The notes: generated from the letters alone by a model not told the origin. DNA of 64,000 nt from Parasponia andersonii (GCA_002914805.1 JXTB01000096.1:823660-887659); one strand, 5' to 3'; shown: positions 11,440 to 23,499, counted from the stretch's first letter. Translations and numbers: made by a program.

Positions 11440-12960
11440 AAGTAAAAAGATAAAAAAATAAGATGCACATAACGATAACCGAACGTTCTTATTAGGAAAT
11501 TTGAGGGATTTATACTTTAATTTCAGTTATTAGATTCCCAAATTTGATTATTAAGGAATTTTGGGATTTATACTTTAAAGTATAATCTTAATTGGATTAG
11601 CCAATTGGGTTAACTAATTCTATTAAAAAAATGCATTTAATTCATGTTACAATGCAATAAATTGCACTAGTCATTTATTCTCTAAAAAAAAAAAAATGTA
11701 CTAGCCATGAATTTTCTAGTCACCATATAACTATTACGTCAATCTCTTACATAAAAATTAGCTTGTTGGATTACTCTTTTATTTTTAATTTTAAAGTGAA
11801 ATGAATAATGAAACATTTTTTTAAAGTTTTATTTAAGAAATAATTTACTAGTTCTTCACTTTTTTAAATAGAAATAATATATCTAAAATAAGGACAAATA
11901 AAAAGAATGAAAACCCTATCATTGAATTTTATTTGGGTGGTACCATTGTCAACCTTCTTTTTTCTTTTTCCACTCTTTTTTTAAATAGAAAAAAATTAAG
12001 TATTGTCTTAACACGTACCATTTTAATCTTTCTTATTCCAAAATTGACTATCAATAAAAAATTCAAGTGAAATTTTATTTTCCACCCATTAGTTTTAAAA
12101 AATTTCTCAATCATTTGTTTTGATCTTCTTCAATATTTTGTTAATTTTTTTGACAAAAACTCATCTTATAAATCAAAATAGAGGGATCAAACTTTTGGGA
12201 TTCGAAATACTCATTATTTTATATTTTTCCTAGAAATTAAGATAGAGTTCTTAAAATTAACTTTTTAGGGTTCTTAAGAACGGTAGAGAGATAGAGTTTC
12301 TTGAATTTTTTCATAGGGTTCTTAAATATTTTTTAGGATTCTTTAGAACTAAAAAAGAAAGTCATAGTTTTTTAACATTTTTTAGGGTTTTGAAAAATAA
12401 GAAGAGAGCGAGAGTTTTTGAATTATTATTTAGAATTCTTCAAAAAGAGTTGGAATTAGAAATTTGTAGCATTTTTTAACTACAACTATGAAAATTTTAA
12501 TAACCTAAAAATAAATTGGTTGCTTAAGATTATATATTTGTTTTATTGGTTTATTTATCAGTTATGTTTATGGTGTGTGTGTGAAGGAAAAAAAAAGTTA
12601 AGAAAGAAGATTATAGAGATTTTTAATATTTTTTACGTTCATTATATCCTTTCATATAAGGTTATTTATGTCATTTAATAATTAACAAATTAGGGTGGGA
12701 AGAGAAAAAAAGAGGTATATATATATATTTCACAATTCACTTAAGTAATAAGTGAATTGGTATATTTAAACGGGCGAATCTAATTCTAATTCTGTAATTT
12801 TTTAATTAATTTTAAATTGGTGAATCTAATTTATATTCCGCTATTTTTTAATTAATTTTTTTAATTTTTATTACAATGGTTTACTATATAGGAATTCTTT
12901 TCAATCACCCAATTTATAAAAGAAATTGCAAAATACCATATAAAAAACCGTGTACTTAAA
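11440..12960. other. AT-rich intergenic DNA, no gene seen
   Basis: Low-complexity A/T-rich sequence with many TTCTTAGGGTT-like runs near 12200-12420 and no recognisable domain on either strand. Confidence 0.5.
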
Positions 12961-12987
12961 TATACAATTCAAATGAAACTTGGATCC

Positions 12988-13110
12988 GACGTCGTTTTTA
13001 GTGCCCTCAAATGTGCACAATTTAGCAGACCGCGCCGAAGTAGCAGCCTTCGCCAACGGACCGTATGGCGAGCCACTGATGCAGTAGCGACTTGTACACA
13101 GAAGTACAAG
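12988..13110 (+). promoter_or_regulatory. upstream region of TRM11: ACGT core and a hairpin-forming repeat
   Basis: GACGTC (a palindromic ACGT-core box of the kind bound by bZIP factors) lies at 12988-12993. A perfect 7-bp inverted repeat, CTTGTAC and GTACAAG with a 6-base spacer, occupies 13091-13110, 115-135 bp before the start codon. Between it and the gene, a GGGTTTTG-rich segment is present twice (about 13121 and 13164). Confidence 0.35.
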
Positions 13111-13224
13111 CGCCAAAATCGAGGGTTTTGTGGCTTTGGGGTTTTTGCTTCCACATTTCGAGTCGAGGGTTTTGGGGTTTTTGGAAGCCAAGATTAACAC
13201 AGCCAGGATCCAAAAGCGAAGAAG

Positions 13225-15815
13225 ATGTGGTACCTGTGCGTGTTCTACCATAGATTACTAGACTACAGAAAATCAGAGGTCGAGTCTCTAGCTCAACTCT
13301 TCGGAGCTTTCGACCCGGAAGGCTTGGACCAACAAAACCCAAAAGGGTATTGTTCCTTGGAATGGAGACTCCCCCAACACCACCACCCAGATTCTCCTTT
13401 CCATTTCGTCAATCTCCCTTCCGAAGACGTAGCCCGCAAAATCGCCAATCGGAGTGAGCAGTTTTCATTACCCTTTTGACCCCTTTCATGTTTTGTTTCA
13501 AGAGTGATCTTTTCTTATTGTGGTGGGTTGATTTTCATGGTAGGTATACTGGTGAAAGGAATGTATGAACTTTGGGGAGAGGGTGATAGCTACAAGGAGC
13601 TTGAGGAGTCTATTAAAAGCTACCCAGATGAGCGGAAGTTGCCTTACTTAGAATCCGGAAGCACGTTCAAGATCAATGTTGATACTTTTGGGAAGGTTCT
13701 CAGTCTTCAGGACCAGAATCAACGCATTCAAGGGCTTAGTTACATACCCTTTAATGTTGGTAGCTGAGATTGGTTTTTTCAGTCCATTGGGTTTTGTGTG
13801 TGTGTGTGATTAGTGATGTGGGTTTTTGATAATAAATGGTGATTAACACCGTTCTATGAGTTTTGCTTTTGACTTTTGGTTCAGATACTTAACTGGGATT
13901 TAATGAATACTTGCTTGTTCCACTGTTTAATCTTTCTCCGAAATTTCATTATTAACTGTGGCTGTCATTTATTTTTTCCAGCTTTCTTTTGCGTGGAAAT
14001 TTTCCTCCTGTCATGCTCCATTATCACAATGCTTATTGTTATAACGAGTTACTGAAATTTTTTAATGTTTTCTTGCTATTATTGTAATTTACATGATGGT
14101 AGCTCAGATAGAAATTATTGTAACTTCTGAGTTTTGATAGAGAATTTTGCTTTCATACAGGGTCGTGTTAATTTGAAAAACCCAGACCACAAGTTCTGGC
14201 TTATGGAAACTGATGATTATGGGTCTAATAATGGGCTTCCGCCAATAGTTCAAAGAAGAATCTTTTTTGGCCGGGAGATTGGTGGTGCTGATAGAAAACT
14301 CATACCAACTTATCAGTTAAAGAGCCGCACCTATCTTGGCCCAACTGCCATGGATGCAGAAATGGCTTTCTTAATGGCCAATCAAGCGCTGGCGTTGCCA
14401 GGGAAGCTAGTCTACGATCCCTTTGTTGGCACTGGGAGCATTCTTGTTGCTGCAGCTCATTTTGGGGCAATGACAATGGTCTGCATTTCTTTCTTTACTC
14501 TGTATCTCTTTCATTGTTTAGTTACTTATCCTGTTTTGAGGTTTGTTTGCTTAAAAAGCAGGGAAGATGATTTTTTCTATTTTTCCGTTAAGTTAATGTC
14601 AGTCATGGAAATGACTTTCTTTCAGTTTGAACTGATGTAAATTCTTCAGGGTGCAGATATAGACATCAGGGTGGTACGTGATGGCCGTGGTCCTGACTGT
14701 AATGTCTGGAGCAATTTCAAGCAGGTGAATCCACTTAATAATATTGGTCTGTTGTAAGTGAAAATAATGTTGCAATAATCACCAGCACTTTGAGCTTAAA
14801 TTCATCATAATTTAACATCTCAAATTGTTTTATGAGGTTATGACGTGAAACACTTTCTGTTCCTTAAATGTTGGTAGACTCATTTCTTGAGGCTCGATGG
14901 AAAAATCCTGCAAGTGGTTTATTTTTGTTCTTTTTGCAGTATGGATTACCAATGCCAATTGCTTTGTTAAGGGCAGATAACAATCTTCCCCCTTGGCGCC
15001 CTGGATTAAAAGAGGTAAAGTTTCTCCTGTTTTTGTTGCATATTGGAGTCAGAAAATTTTCCCCAGGTATATTGTTTCATTTTCCATTCAATCTTAGAGA
15101 CTTTCTTGAAGTAGCATAAGCCTCACCCTTTCTACCCCGGATGTTTTTAATTTGCCCATTACTCTGCTATACCTTCTAACTAAATATATACATCAAATCA
15201 CTTGTTTTCATGGGCCAAGAGTTTGTTTCTTAATTCAAGTTATTTTTGCTGCTCGTATAGGTATTTGATGCCATAATTTCTGACCCTCCTTATGGAGTTC
15301 GTGCTGGAGGACGGAAATCTGGTGGCAGGAAATTGCTAAAGGGGGCTGTAAGCCCTTATGTTGTTCCTGATGACAAGAGGACGGACCACATACCATCAAC
15401 TGCACCTTACAGTTTAGTAGAGTGCGTACATGATTTGCTTGACCTTGCTGCCAGGTTGATTGTTATGGGTGGCAGGCTTGTTTTCTTCTACCCGGTACTG
15501 AGGGAAGATGATTATGTAGAGAACCATTTCCCCGAGCACCAGTGCTTCAAACTGATCGCTTCTTCTGAACAGATACTGAGCTCGCGATATAGCCGAGTTT
15601 TACTGACCATGGTTAAGATTAGTCCCTACACGGAAGAAATTGCGGACGCAGCTAGGATAAAACATATGGAATTCAGGGAGAACCATCTAAAATGGTTAGA
15701 AAATGGTAACCTTCATTCTGTTGTTTTTAGTCCTGCCGATTCTAATTCAAATGCATCAGGTGAAGGGAAACTGAGTAAAGAATCAAAGCCCAAATACAGG
15801 GGAAAATATGTCTAG
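13225..15815 (+). CDS. TRM11: tRNA (guanine10-N2)-methyltransferase, TRM11/TRMT11 homologue
   Basis: Six exons can be placed: 13225-13453, 13544-13755, 14161-14478, 14650-14724, 14940-15014 and 15261-15815. All introns are GT..AG and the phases join, giving 487 residues. TRM11, with the activator TRM112, uses S-adenosylmethionine to make m2G at position 10 of certain tRNAs. The N-terminal third corresponds to the NTD/THUMP part that grips the tRNA. A Rossmann-type methyltransferase follows, with SAM motif I DPFVGTG at residues 233-239 and catalytic motif IV DPPY at 311-314, followed by GVRAGGRKSGGRKLLKG. The start fits the conserved plant N-terminus MWYLCVFYHRLLDYR. The exon 2 donor (GTTGGT) is weak, but its position is supported by the resulting SYIPFN-GRVNL join. 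No frame damage is seen. Confidence 0.93.
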
Positions 15816-16086
15816 GCTTGAGTCTTGACTAAAGGCTGCTCTATCGGGCTGCTATTGGCTTTGGCAATATGCCCCTGATATAATTATTCTGGAGATTGAA
15901 TTTCAGTTTTAGGACCGTTAATGTATTTGTCATTTTCAGAGAGATATAAGGAGTAAAGCACTTCAAGGATAGGTGTTCTTGAATTATGGTGGATAATTAT
16001 GGTGTTCTTGAAAATGATTTTATGAAAATAGTTTTCAGAATTTGATTCCAATGAATACTGGCACACTTTATATCCCTCTCTCTTTA

Positions 16087-16375
16087 GCCTATGGCAATCT
16101 CGGGAACCACCGAGTAGTTATAGGGGCCCGACCTATACCCTTCTTGTATTGTCACTAGATGCCCATACCATCTTGGGTATCCCATGGCCCACATACTAGG
16201 ATAGTTCAACACCCATAACAATAACAGGGAGTGCCACTTTTAAGGTTGGGACTAGACATGCAAACCATTTTTTAAGGTTAGGACTGGAAGTGCAAACCAT
16301 GGGGATCGAACTCCTAAAGATAACCAAGAGGAGGGTCCTCAGAAAGGCTTCTTTACCACTATACCACATACTCGA
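16087..16375 (-). mobile_element. tRNA-derived SINE-like element (minus strand)
   Basis: Read on the minus strand, an A-box-like TGGTATAGTGGT (plus 16355-16366) is followed about 40 bp later by a B-box-like GGAGTTCGATCC (plus 16303-16314), the spacing of a pol III internal promoter. The following ~200 bp is not tRNA-like and includes two imperfect repeats of a TGCAAACCAT / TTTAAGGTTnGGACT unit. No poly(A) tail or target duplication is certain. Without the whole cloverleaf it is not a tRNA gene. Confidence 0.45.
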
Positions 16376-16480
16376 TGATGATTAGATAATCATCTTAATA
16401 TTATGAAGATAACTTCTAATCTTGAATTTAAATTCAAATTGGAATAGATTAAGTAATTATCCCTAATTTAACATTACCTC

Positions 16481-16629
16481 GCCCATGGAGGTGGTCGGAG
16501 TGGTTGCGACTCACTCATTGGGGCTCTAACTGAGGTAGAGATCCATGGTTTGAGTCCTAATCCACTCTCTTGGGTCCTAGGGGAGTGATGGTGCCATCCT
16601 TGACCCCTTTTATTCATTAAAAAAAAAAA
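16481..16629 (+). mobile_element. tRNA-derived SINE-like element (plus strand)
   Basis: An A-box-like GTGGTCGGAGTGG (16491-16503) is followed by a B-box-like GGTTTGAGTCC (16547-16557), and the element ends in an A-tract at 16619-16629. Just beyond the tail, ATCCTTGACCCCTT is repeated from just before it, so the 3' end seems duplicated. It lies about 100 bp from the opposite-strand SINE-like copy. Confidence 0.5.
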
Positions 16630-17015
16630 TTATCCTTGACCCCTTCTATACTTCAAAAGGAAAAAAAGAAAAAAAAATTCTTTATTTGGCGGAGACTTTC
16701 CCAATCAACTATTATGCTACTAGTCGATCGATATTTATGAAGAAGGATTATTTAAAGGAGGCTCTTTAATCAATTTTAATCAAGCATTAAAATTTGTATC
16801 ATTGAAACTTTATGAGTGGCTGAATTTCTGTTAATGCTTAATTTCCTCCTCTTGGTGACACGTTAGGGAAAAGACATTTAAAAGAAGTTAAATCTATCAT
16901 ATAATCATAGTGTTTTATTATCTTTATAAATAGGCTTCCTCGCCTCTCTATCTCTCTCTCTACTTGCATTTCCTCCCAACAAAAACGCCAGCGCTATCCC
17001 GCATAGAGGCCAAAG

Positions 17016-17141
17016 ATGAGATTTTCCCTTCTTCTTCTCTGGCTTCCTCTCCTCACTCTCTTCTTCCTTCTCCTCTCTGCTTCTTTTTTTTTTTTTTTCT
17101 TTTTTAGTTTTAATAAGTTAAGATCTAGATTTGGTTTGTAG
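17016..17141 (+). CDS. possible start of a secreted-peptide gene (low confidence)
   Basis: A 41-codon frame begins MRFSLLLLWLPLLTLFFLLL, a strong signal-peptide-like segment, then runs into a T-tract and a short basic tail before TAG. About 95 bp upstream is TATAAATA (near 16922), and between them a CT-rich leader, the layout of a plant promoter plus 5' untranslated region. The frame may be an exon that splices on, or a chance product of the pyrimidine-rich leader. I recognise no family. Confidence 0.25.
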   Translation: MRFSLLLLWLPLLTLFFLLLSASFFFFFFFSFNKLRSRFGL

Positions 17142-17224
17142 TACTATATTTTATGTAGATTTTAGTCCAATTCAGATCTTAAATATGAGATTTTTTTCTC
17201 AGATCTGGATCTGTTTAGTGGCTG

Positions 17225-17402
17225 GTTTTAGTTTTGTTTTATTTTCCACAAGCATGGATCTTAATTTGTACTGGCCTTATATAGTCTACCTCGCTAAGAA
17301 TGCAGCTAAGGCCATTTTTAGTTTTGTTTTCTTTTCCACGGGCATGAATCTCAATTGATGCTAGCCTTATATAGTCTATCTCGCCATTAATGCAGTTAGG
17401 AG
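17225..17402. repeat. ~90-bp tandem duplication
   Basis: Units starting at about 17226 and 17316 share TTTAGTTTTGTTTT, CATGnATCT, GGCCTTATATAGTCTA or near equivalents, and AATGCAG. They are moderately diverged. Confidence 0.7.
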
Positions 17403-17554
17403 CAAGTGTTGAAGACAAAATATTGATGGTGATCTTTGTTATCTCTTTCTCTTGAAGAATTAGGGTAACACACATATTTGTTCGTAGTTCTATTTGTGAT
17501 CCATTTTTTGTCTCTTTTTTCTGAGGAGTTTGAAATTGTAATCTCTATGCTTAC

Positions 17555-18186
17555 TGTTGACGGAGATTTTGTCAATAATGAATTTAAGAAATTACAAGAT
17601 GTGGCTTGTGTGTGAAAAGGGTTGATCAATCAAAGCAAATAAAAGAGACAAGAATTTTATAGTAGTTCGACCCCAAAAAAGATGAGCCTATGTCCACTGT
17701 TATTCACTATTTTCTGGAGGATTACAAGAGTTTCGTTAAGTTTCTAGGAAGTAATGATAAATCCCCAAAGTTCTCCCCCAGAAGCCGAAGATCCCTCACA
17801 ATAGCATTGAACTCCCTTTATATAGGTTAGGGTGGCTCAACGTTTCCCAGTTATGAAAATGGGTAAGTGTATAATCAGAAAATACAATTTGAGTAACAAT
17901 ATAACTGGGTAATAACTTAAATGAGATGACTGGTCGATCTTGAAAGAGAAACTTTTGTTTCCCTTTCTTTGTAGATTACCCATTTGATGAAGTTTGGTCT
18001 AGTTTCCTTTTCATTCTGGTCGCACTTAACTCGTTCAGAGAAGATGACAATTTATTCGGAGGAAAGTCACATTCGACTTACTCGGAAGAGGTCGCACTTA
18101 ACTTACTTGTGTGATTTGACACGTTCTCTTAGTCGCTAACTTTCTATTTCTGGCATTAACTAACATATAGGTTTTTAGACCGCATA
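17555..18186 (-). repeat. 3' LTR of the first Tat-type element
   Basis: On the plus strand it runs from TGTTGACGGAG to GACCGCATA and matches 27991-28620 along its whole length. The element's terminal TG has mutated to TA in this copy. The adjacent internal sequence (minus strand CTGGGAGGCAATTTTT) is the polypurine-tract position. Confidence 0.9.
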
Positions 18187-19220
18187 AAAATTGCCTCCCA
18201 GTTCTATTAGTTCTTTAGGACAAAATGGAGCTTCCTTCTATTATAAGTGCGAGCTTTTAAATGCGACGTCATGATATTATCTTGAGATCTTCGAAGAGTC
18301 GTCAATTTTCAAATATCTTTTCAGAACCACACGTACCTTCTCCTTACAGATGAAATCACATGTCACTTTTTCTCAGCAAAACTCGAGGAGACTTTTCCAT
18401 TTTTTGAACAGACACAATGATAGCGATGACGCCAGTTGTTGTCTTAAATCGAGTCATTTCAAATTTTGAAAAGATACCGATTTAATTTCGAAAAATCAAC
18501 TCCCACGTGAATTTCAGCCTTTGGATCTGAAAATTAAATACCTTGATTTACGACTGTGATTTGATGACACTCGACATATATATATCGAAAAATTTTATCC
18601 GCCTCTTCTTCAAAACTCGAAACCTATCGCCCTGTTTCTCTCACTTCTGAAGCCCGAAGCGCTCATAAGGAAAATCCCCACGATATCCTCTTTTGTTTCA
18701 TAGCTCGCATAAATCCGTCATCTTCTCCGACCAAGTTATCACCGCAATCCTTCAGAGATATCTCGATCCTTCAATCTTCGAAGAAAGGTTAGTATATATC
18801 CTCTCTCTCTCATTGTTCTTCGATTTTTCCGAAAACTCTCAGATTTTATTTCTAGAAATAGGGACAAATCGTAGAGCCTAAATACCCTAAACAAGAACTT
18901 ATCCCACACTCGGATGGAATGAAAAATGGTAATTTTTCAGACCCACTCCATTAATTTAGAATAGAACATTTTTTTGATGATCGATGAACTCTATTAAGAA
19001 TTTTAGGATCGGAATCCTTATTTTTTTGAAAACCATAATTATTCGAGTGATGAATTATCGAAGAACTACTCGAACACTTTTTATGAATTCGTAGATCGAT
19101 TAGAAAAAATCCGATGAGCAGCTTGATGATGCAATCCTAGGATGACCCCCAAAATTGCTCGCATATAGTGAAGATCCATGATGCTCGCATAGGACTAATC
19201 CCATCCATATTTCTTTTTAG

Positions 19221-21301
19221 ATATCTAGTAGTGAGGATTTTAGGGAAAGGAATGCATTCTTAGGAGAATCTTCCAATACCAGTGTTAGCTCTATAAATCT
19301 CAATGACTACCTTGAGCCAGAACCTGAAGTAGAGATAATCGGGGTTAGGCAAAATAGTTCTCGCATAGGCGACCTTCCTCTGGACCAATGGCCTCGGCAT
19401 ATCAGGAATGCCCATACATTCGCAACGGGTTACCAATATATGGAGGGGGATTGGTCATGTACCAATATAAGAACGAGATGCACAACAAACAAGCTCAGCA
19501 AGATTGTATGCAACTACATGATCGCCATCCCTCTTCGCCTTCCCATGGAGTTTAATCGACCAAACACACCACCTCGCGGAATTGCCCTATTCTCTGAAGT
19601 AGTTCTTAAATGCGGTGTCTACCTCCCACTTCATCTATACATAAAATCAATCGTCGATTACTATGGAGTCATTCCTTTCCAAGTAACTCTAAACACATAT
19701 AGATATATGGTAGATTTGTACATATTATACCATAAATTAGGTTTAGAAATCCCCACTCCTGGAGAGTTCGCTTGGTTCTACCAAGTAAAATCAAACCTGT
19801 CAGACTTTGACTTCTTCTATGCGAGCAAGTGGTTGAACTAAGCCATAAAAACTATCTACGGGGTCTGCAACAACATGCGAAAATGGAAAAATCCATTTTT
19901 CCACTTTGACTACGCAGATAACGGATTTTTTCAGAACCCTGGTAGGTAACTTTCAGCTTATTGCCTTCTCTACAGAAATATATTACTCTAATTGCATTCA
20001 TATGTCATCGCAGAAAATAGGGAACGACCAGGTCTCTCCAAAGAGCAGCTTGCAAGGGTGTATAAAATAAATAACCTTCCGATCGAAGAATTTGATTGGA
20101 AGAAACTTGGGACGTCCAAGAACTTAGTTGCTTGTGGACTGCTTCCAAGGGGAGCCACCTTTCCAGATTCTACCCATCGTCCAACCAAACCCTCGAGCTC
20201 GAAAAAGAAGCCAAGGAAGCAAAAAGATAAGAGTGCCTCATCTTCCAAACCTAGGAAACGAAAAACACCTACCACTCTTACGACCTCGAAACCGTCATCT
20301 TTAGAAGCCGCATTGCCACCGATTTCTCAGCAACAAGAAGGTAGTTATTTTTCTCTTCTTTTTGTCACATCGTACACCTTGTCTGCTAACTAACCATCTA
20401 TACAGATATGAAAATCGGCAGTGGACTATGAGCACCGCTTTCAACTCTGGGATTGATGGCAAAGCCCAAGACACCAGATGGCACACCACCTTCATTGAAA
20501 GGAAAAGAGAAGGTCGATACTTCAAAGAAACGAAAGGTCGCCTTTGAAGACATCCCAACAAGCTCGCCTCTTCCTCAGCCTCCACTAACTGTGAACCAAT
20601 CTGAGCCACCCAAGGAGACGACTACTTCTGATGAAGGACTGAGCCAGGTCGATAAAGACGAGGAGCTTTTTGCACTCCTTTACCAACTGCCAGAAAAAGC
20701 TGGTATGAGCGCGACCTTTGTCGACCGTTTTACCACTGAGGATGGCTGGGAGAGAATGAAACGATGACCAGCCAAGATCGCCTTCAACTCTGCAATGAAG
20801 ATATTGGCGAATGTAAGTATCCTCTATCTTCACTCTTCAACGTACTTTTCTGGTATAGATGTGTTATATTTTCAGACTGCTGCAGATGCTGTCCTGATGC
20901 ATGATCCAATCCTTGAATGTTTGAAAAAAGCCAAAAAAGTCGAAGAAATAACCCAAGCATTTGAGGACTCAGAGAAAGCTCACGAGGAAGAGAGAAAAGC
21001 CTTCAAATTAGAGAGACAGTAGCTGCTTGAAGGTCTGACCAAGGAAAAGCTTGAAAAGGAGAAGCTCGGGGAGAAAATTAAAGAACTTGAGAAGATCATC
21101 TCCGAGCATCCGGATCGCATGAAAGAGGCGACAACAGAGGTGGATCACAAGGCCTTAGAAGAGTTCAAGGCTACTGAAGGCAAGGAGCTCGAAGAAAAAG
21201 CTAGTGAGATTGCCTCATCGACTATAATATATAATAAATTCTGCGAGCATCCGGACTTCGACTTTTCCATCCTTGGTGAAGATATGGTCGAGCTTGTCTA
21301 G
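19221..21301 (+). pseudogene. antisense ORF (aORF) of the first Tat-type element, four exon-like segments
   Basis: It lies on the strand opposite to gag-pol. An untranslated first exon seems to end at AAAG|GTTAGT (18788). Coding segments follow at 19221 to about 19940, 20014-20340, 20406-20812 and 20876-21301, each with fitting AG/GT borders. The first segment has the LPLHLY..G..P.Q.T.N..R pattern seen in plant proteins filed as 'putative gypsy type transposon' (Transposase_28 in Pfam, from memory). The second is Lys/Ser-rich. The last is a charged coiled coil with a Glu/Lys heptad-like pattern. In-frame stops at 19839, 20764 and 21020 include likely C-to-T changes of Gln codons. AATAAA follows at 21445-21450. 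The product's role is unknown. Confidence 0.7.
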
Positions 21302-22118
21302 AGTTGGACGGAAGTGGAGACTGCCAAAACTGAGATGGTGGACGAGCACATCTGCATAATTTTTTTTTTAATTTTAGAACAATGCGGGCTTGGTCCCCTT
21401 TTTGTTTGTAATACTTTGCTTATGTATGGGTGCGAGCTTTTATCAATAAATGGTTTATTCCTGCAAAATAATTAAAACACTGCATTGTAATATAAAGATG
21501 CATAATTTAACCAAGTAGTCAATCACTAGGTGACTGATCGGTACACTATTGCGATTCGAATCCAACAAACTTAAAATGGGTTTTAAGTGTTAGGATATGT
21601 TAGGTCGCTTAAGAAAACAGTAAGTATGAGTGATGCGAACTCAATACTGTTTTTCAAAAGTTCTATAGCAAAATATAATATAGCAATATATCACATCGAA
21701 TAATGAACATTTTGCTTAGTTACTTTGTTTTTCGAGGAGGGAAATTGTGTAATACGACATGCTATGGCATGAAGCGAGGAGAAAACCCTAAGATTTTCTT
21801 GAAGTTTTAGAAATTCAGCAGCGATCTCTAAATTTCCAACCTCTAAATGGACGTTTGCATAGTCCCTTAGGAAGCAAGTAGGAGATAATATTCTGATCCC
21901 ACTGCCCTCCGAGTTTTATGGTGTTCGAAGACACCATAAAACTATAAAAGGTGAACCAAATCGAATGATCGATGAGGAGACATCCTTATTGATGATGACG
22001 AATGGCGAATAACAAATGATGACCAACGAATGATGAATATAAGTAGTTATCTTTATTGACGAATAACGAACACAAGATGCCCTGCAAATGACGAATATAT
22101 GAAGATATACATGAAGAT

Positions 22119-23290
22119 TTACTGATAATAGCGACGAAGTTGTTCTGCATTCCAAGTATGCTCGATCTTTTGTCTACTAGTGCGAGCTAACTTATATGTC
22201 CCAGGTTGAATAACGGCATCAATAACATATGGTCCTTTTCAAGAGGGTCCAAATACACCAGCACCGTGCTCTTTATTATTAGGTAGAACCTGTCGAAGAA
22301 CAAGATCATCAACTTCAAACCCTCGGCTTCTAACTTTATAGTTATAATATCGAGCCATGCGCTGTTGATATGATACGATCCGAAGCTGAGACTGCTCGCA
22401 CTTTTCTTCTAAAAGATCGAGCTCAATCCTCATCAGTGCACTATTCTGATCTTGCTTATGGGTAGATCATCGTAGAGAGCTCGCACTAATTTCTACTAGT
22501 ACCATTGCTTCGTATCTATAAGCTAAAGAGAATGGACTTTCTCCAGTAGTGGTTCGTTGAGTGGTGCGATAAGCCCATAATACTTCAGGGAGTACTTCTA
22601 GCCAAGCTCCCTTGTGCTCTTCCAGCTTTGACTTTATATTCTGTTTAAGTATTTTGTTTATAGCCTCGACCTATCCGTTGGCTTGTGGATGAATAACAGC
22701 AGTGAAATTCTTCTTGATGCCTAAGTTGTCGCAGAAGTTACAGAACTCATCGCAGTCAAATTGTTTCCCATTATCAGAAATTATGGTAGGCGGTATACCA
22801 TAAAGGCAAATTATAGATTCGTAAACAAAATCTATCATCTTCTTTGTGGAAATGGTACTCAAGGCTTCAGCTTCTGTCCACTTGGTGAAATAATAGACTG
22901 CGACTACCGCATATTTCAATCCACCTCGCGCCAATGGAAGTATTCTGATAATATCAATTTCTCACACTGCAAATGGCCATGGACTACTCATTGGAGTTAG
23001 ACGAACATGTGGCATTCTAGGAATAGTTGCAAATAGTTGATATTTGTCACACCTCTTAGCAAATTCCATGGTATTCTTCTTCATAGTTGGCCAAAAATAC
23101 CCTTATCTTAGAACTTTGTTCGCAAGTGTCTGCCCCCCGGAATGGTTTCCACATATTCCTTCGTGAATTTCCCTCATAATGTAGTGTGCGTTTTCTTCAT
23201 CGACATATAATAACAACGGCGAACTAAAACTTCTTCGGTAAAGCTTCTCATCATAGATGACATAACGAGTTACCTTCATTCGAAGTCACT
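22119..23290 (-). pseudogene. integrase region of the first Tat-type element
   Basis: Read on the minus strand: a degraded zinc-binding N-terminal part (about 23290-23040), the catalytic core (22934-22671, with DNGKQFDCDEF and HPQANG), and a C-terminal part ending WNAEQLRRYYQ and a stop at 22119. The core normally starts AVDYFTKW; here it reads AVYYFTKW, so the first catalytic Asp is Tyr (codon at 22893-22895). Stops and frame changes separate the parts. Confidence 0.85.
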
Positions 23291-23499
23291 TTGCATCGTC
23301 TTTGTTTTCTGAGAGGTCGCCATTTTGTATATACGTCATTATAGGATCAATCCACGATGGTTTCTTGTTAACCGGCATAGTTATTTGGGGTTCCACTTCG
23401 ATACTTGGTTTTGCAAGAAATTTGACAGGGATCGCTTTTAGTAATTCAGCATCTTTTATTGAGGCGAGCTTAGCTAGAGCATCTGCCTGAGTATTTTTA

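Noticed and set aside
12901-13342. Several frames on both strands upstream of and overlapping TRM11 exon 1
   Set aside because: They have no domain, overlap promoter and exon 1 in other frames, and one is an antisense shadow.
16290-16570. tRNA genes, because A-box and B-box motifs are present
   Set aside because: No cloverleaf with paired acceptor, D, anticodon and T arms can be drawn; SINE-type elements explain the boxes.
20453-20833. Minus-strand frames within the first aORF
   Set aside because: Shadows of the plus-strand aORF, whose splice sites and domain pattern support the plus strand.
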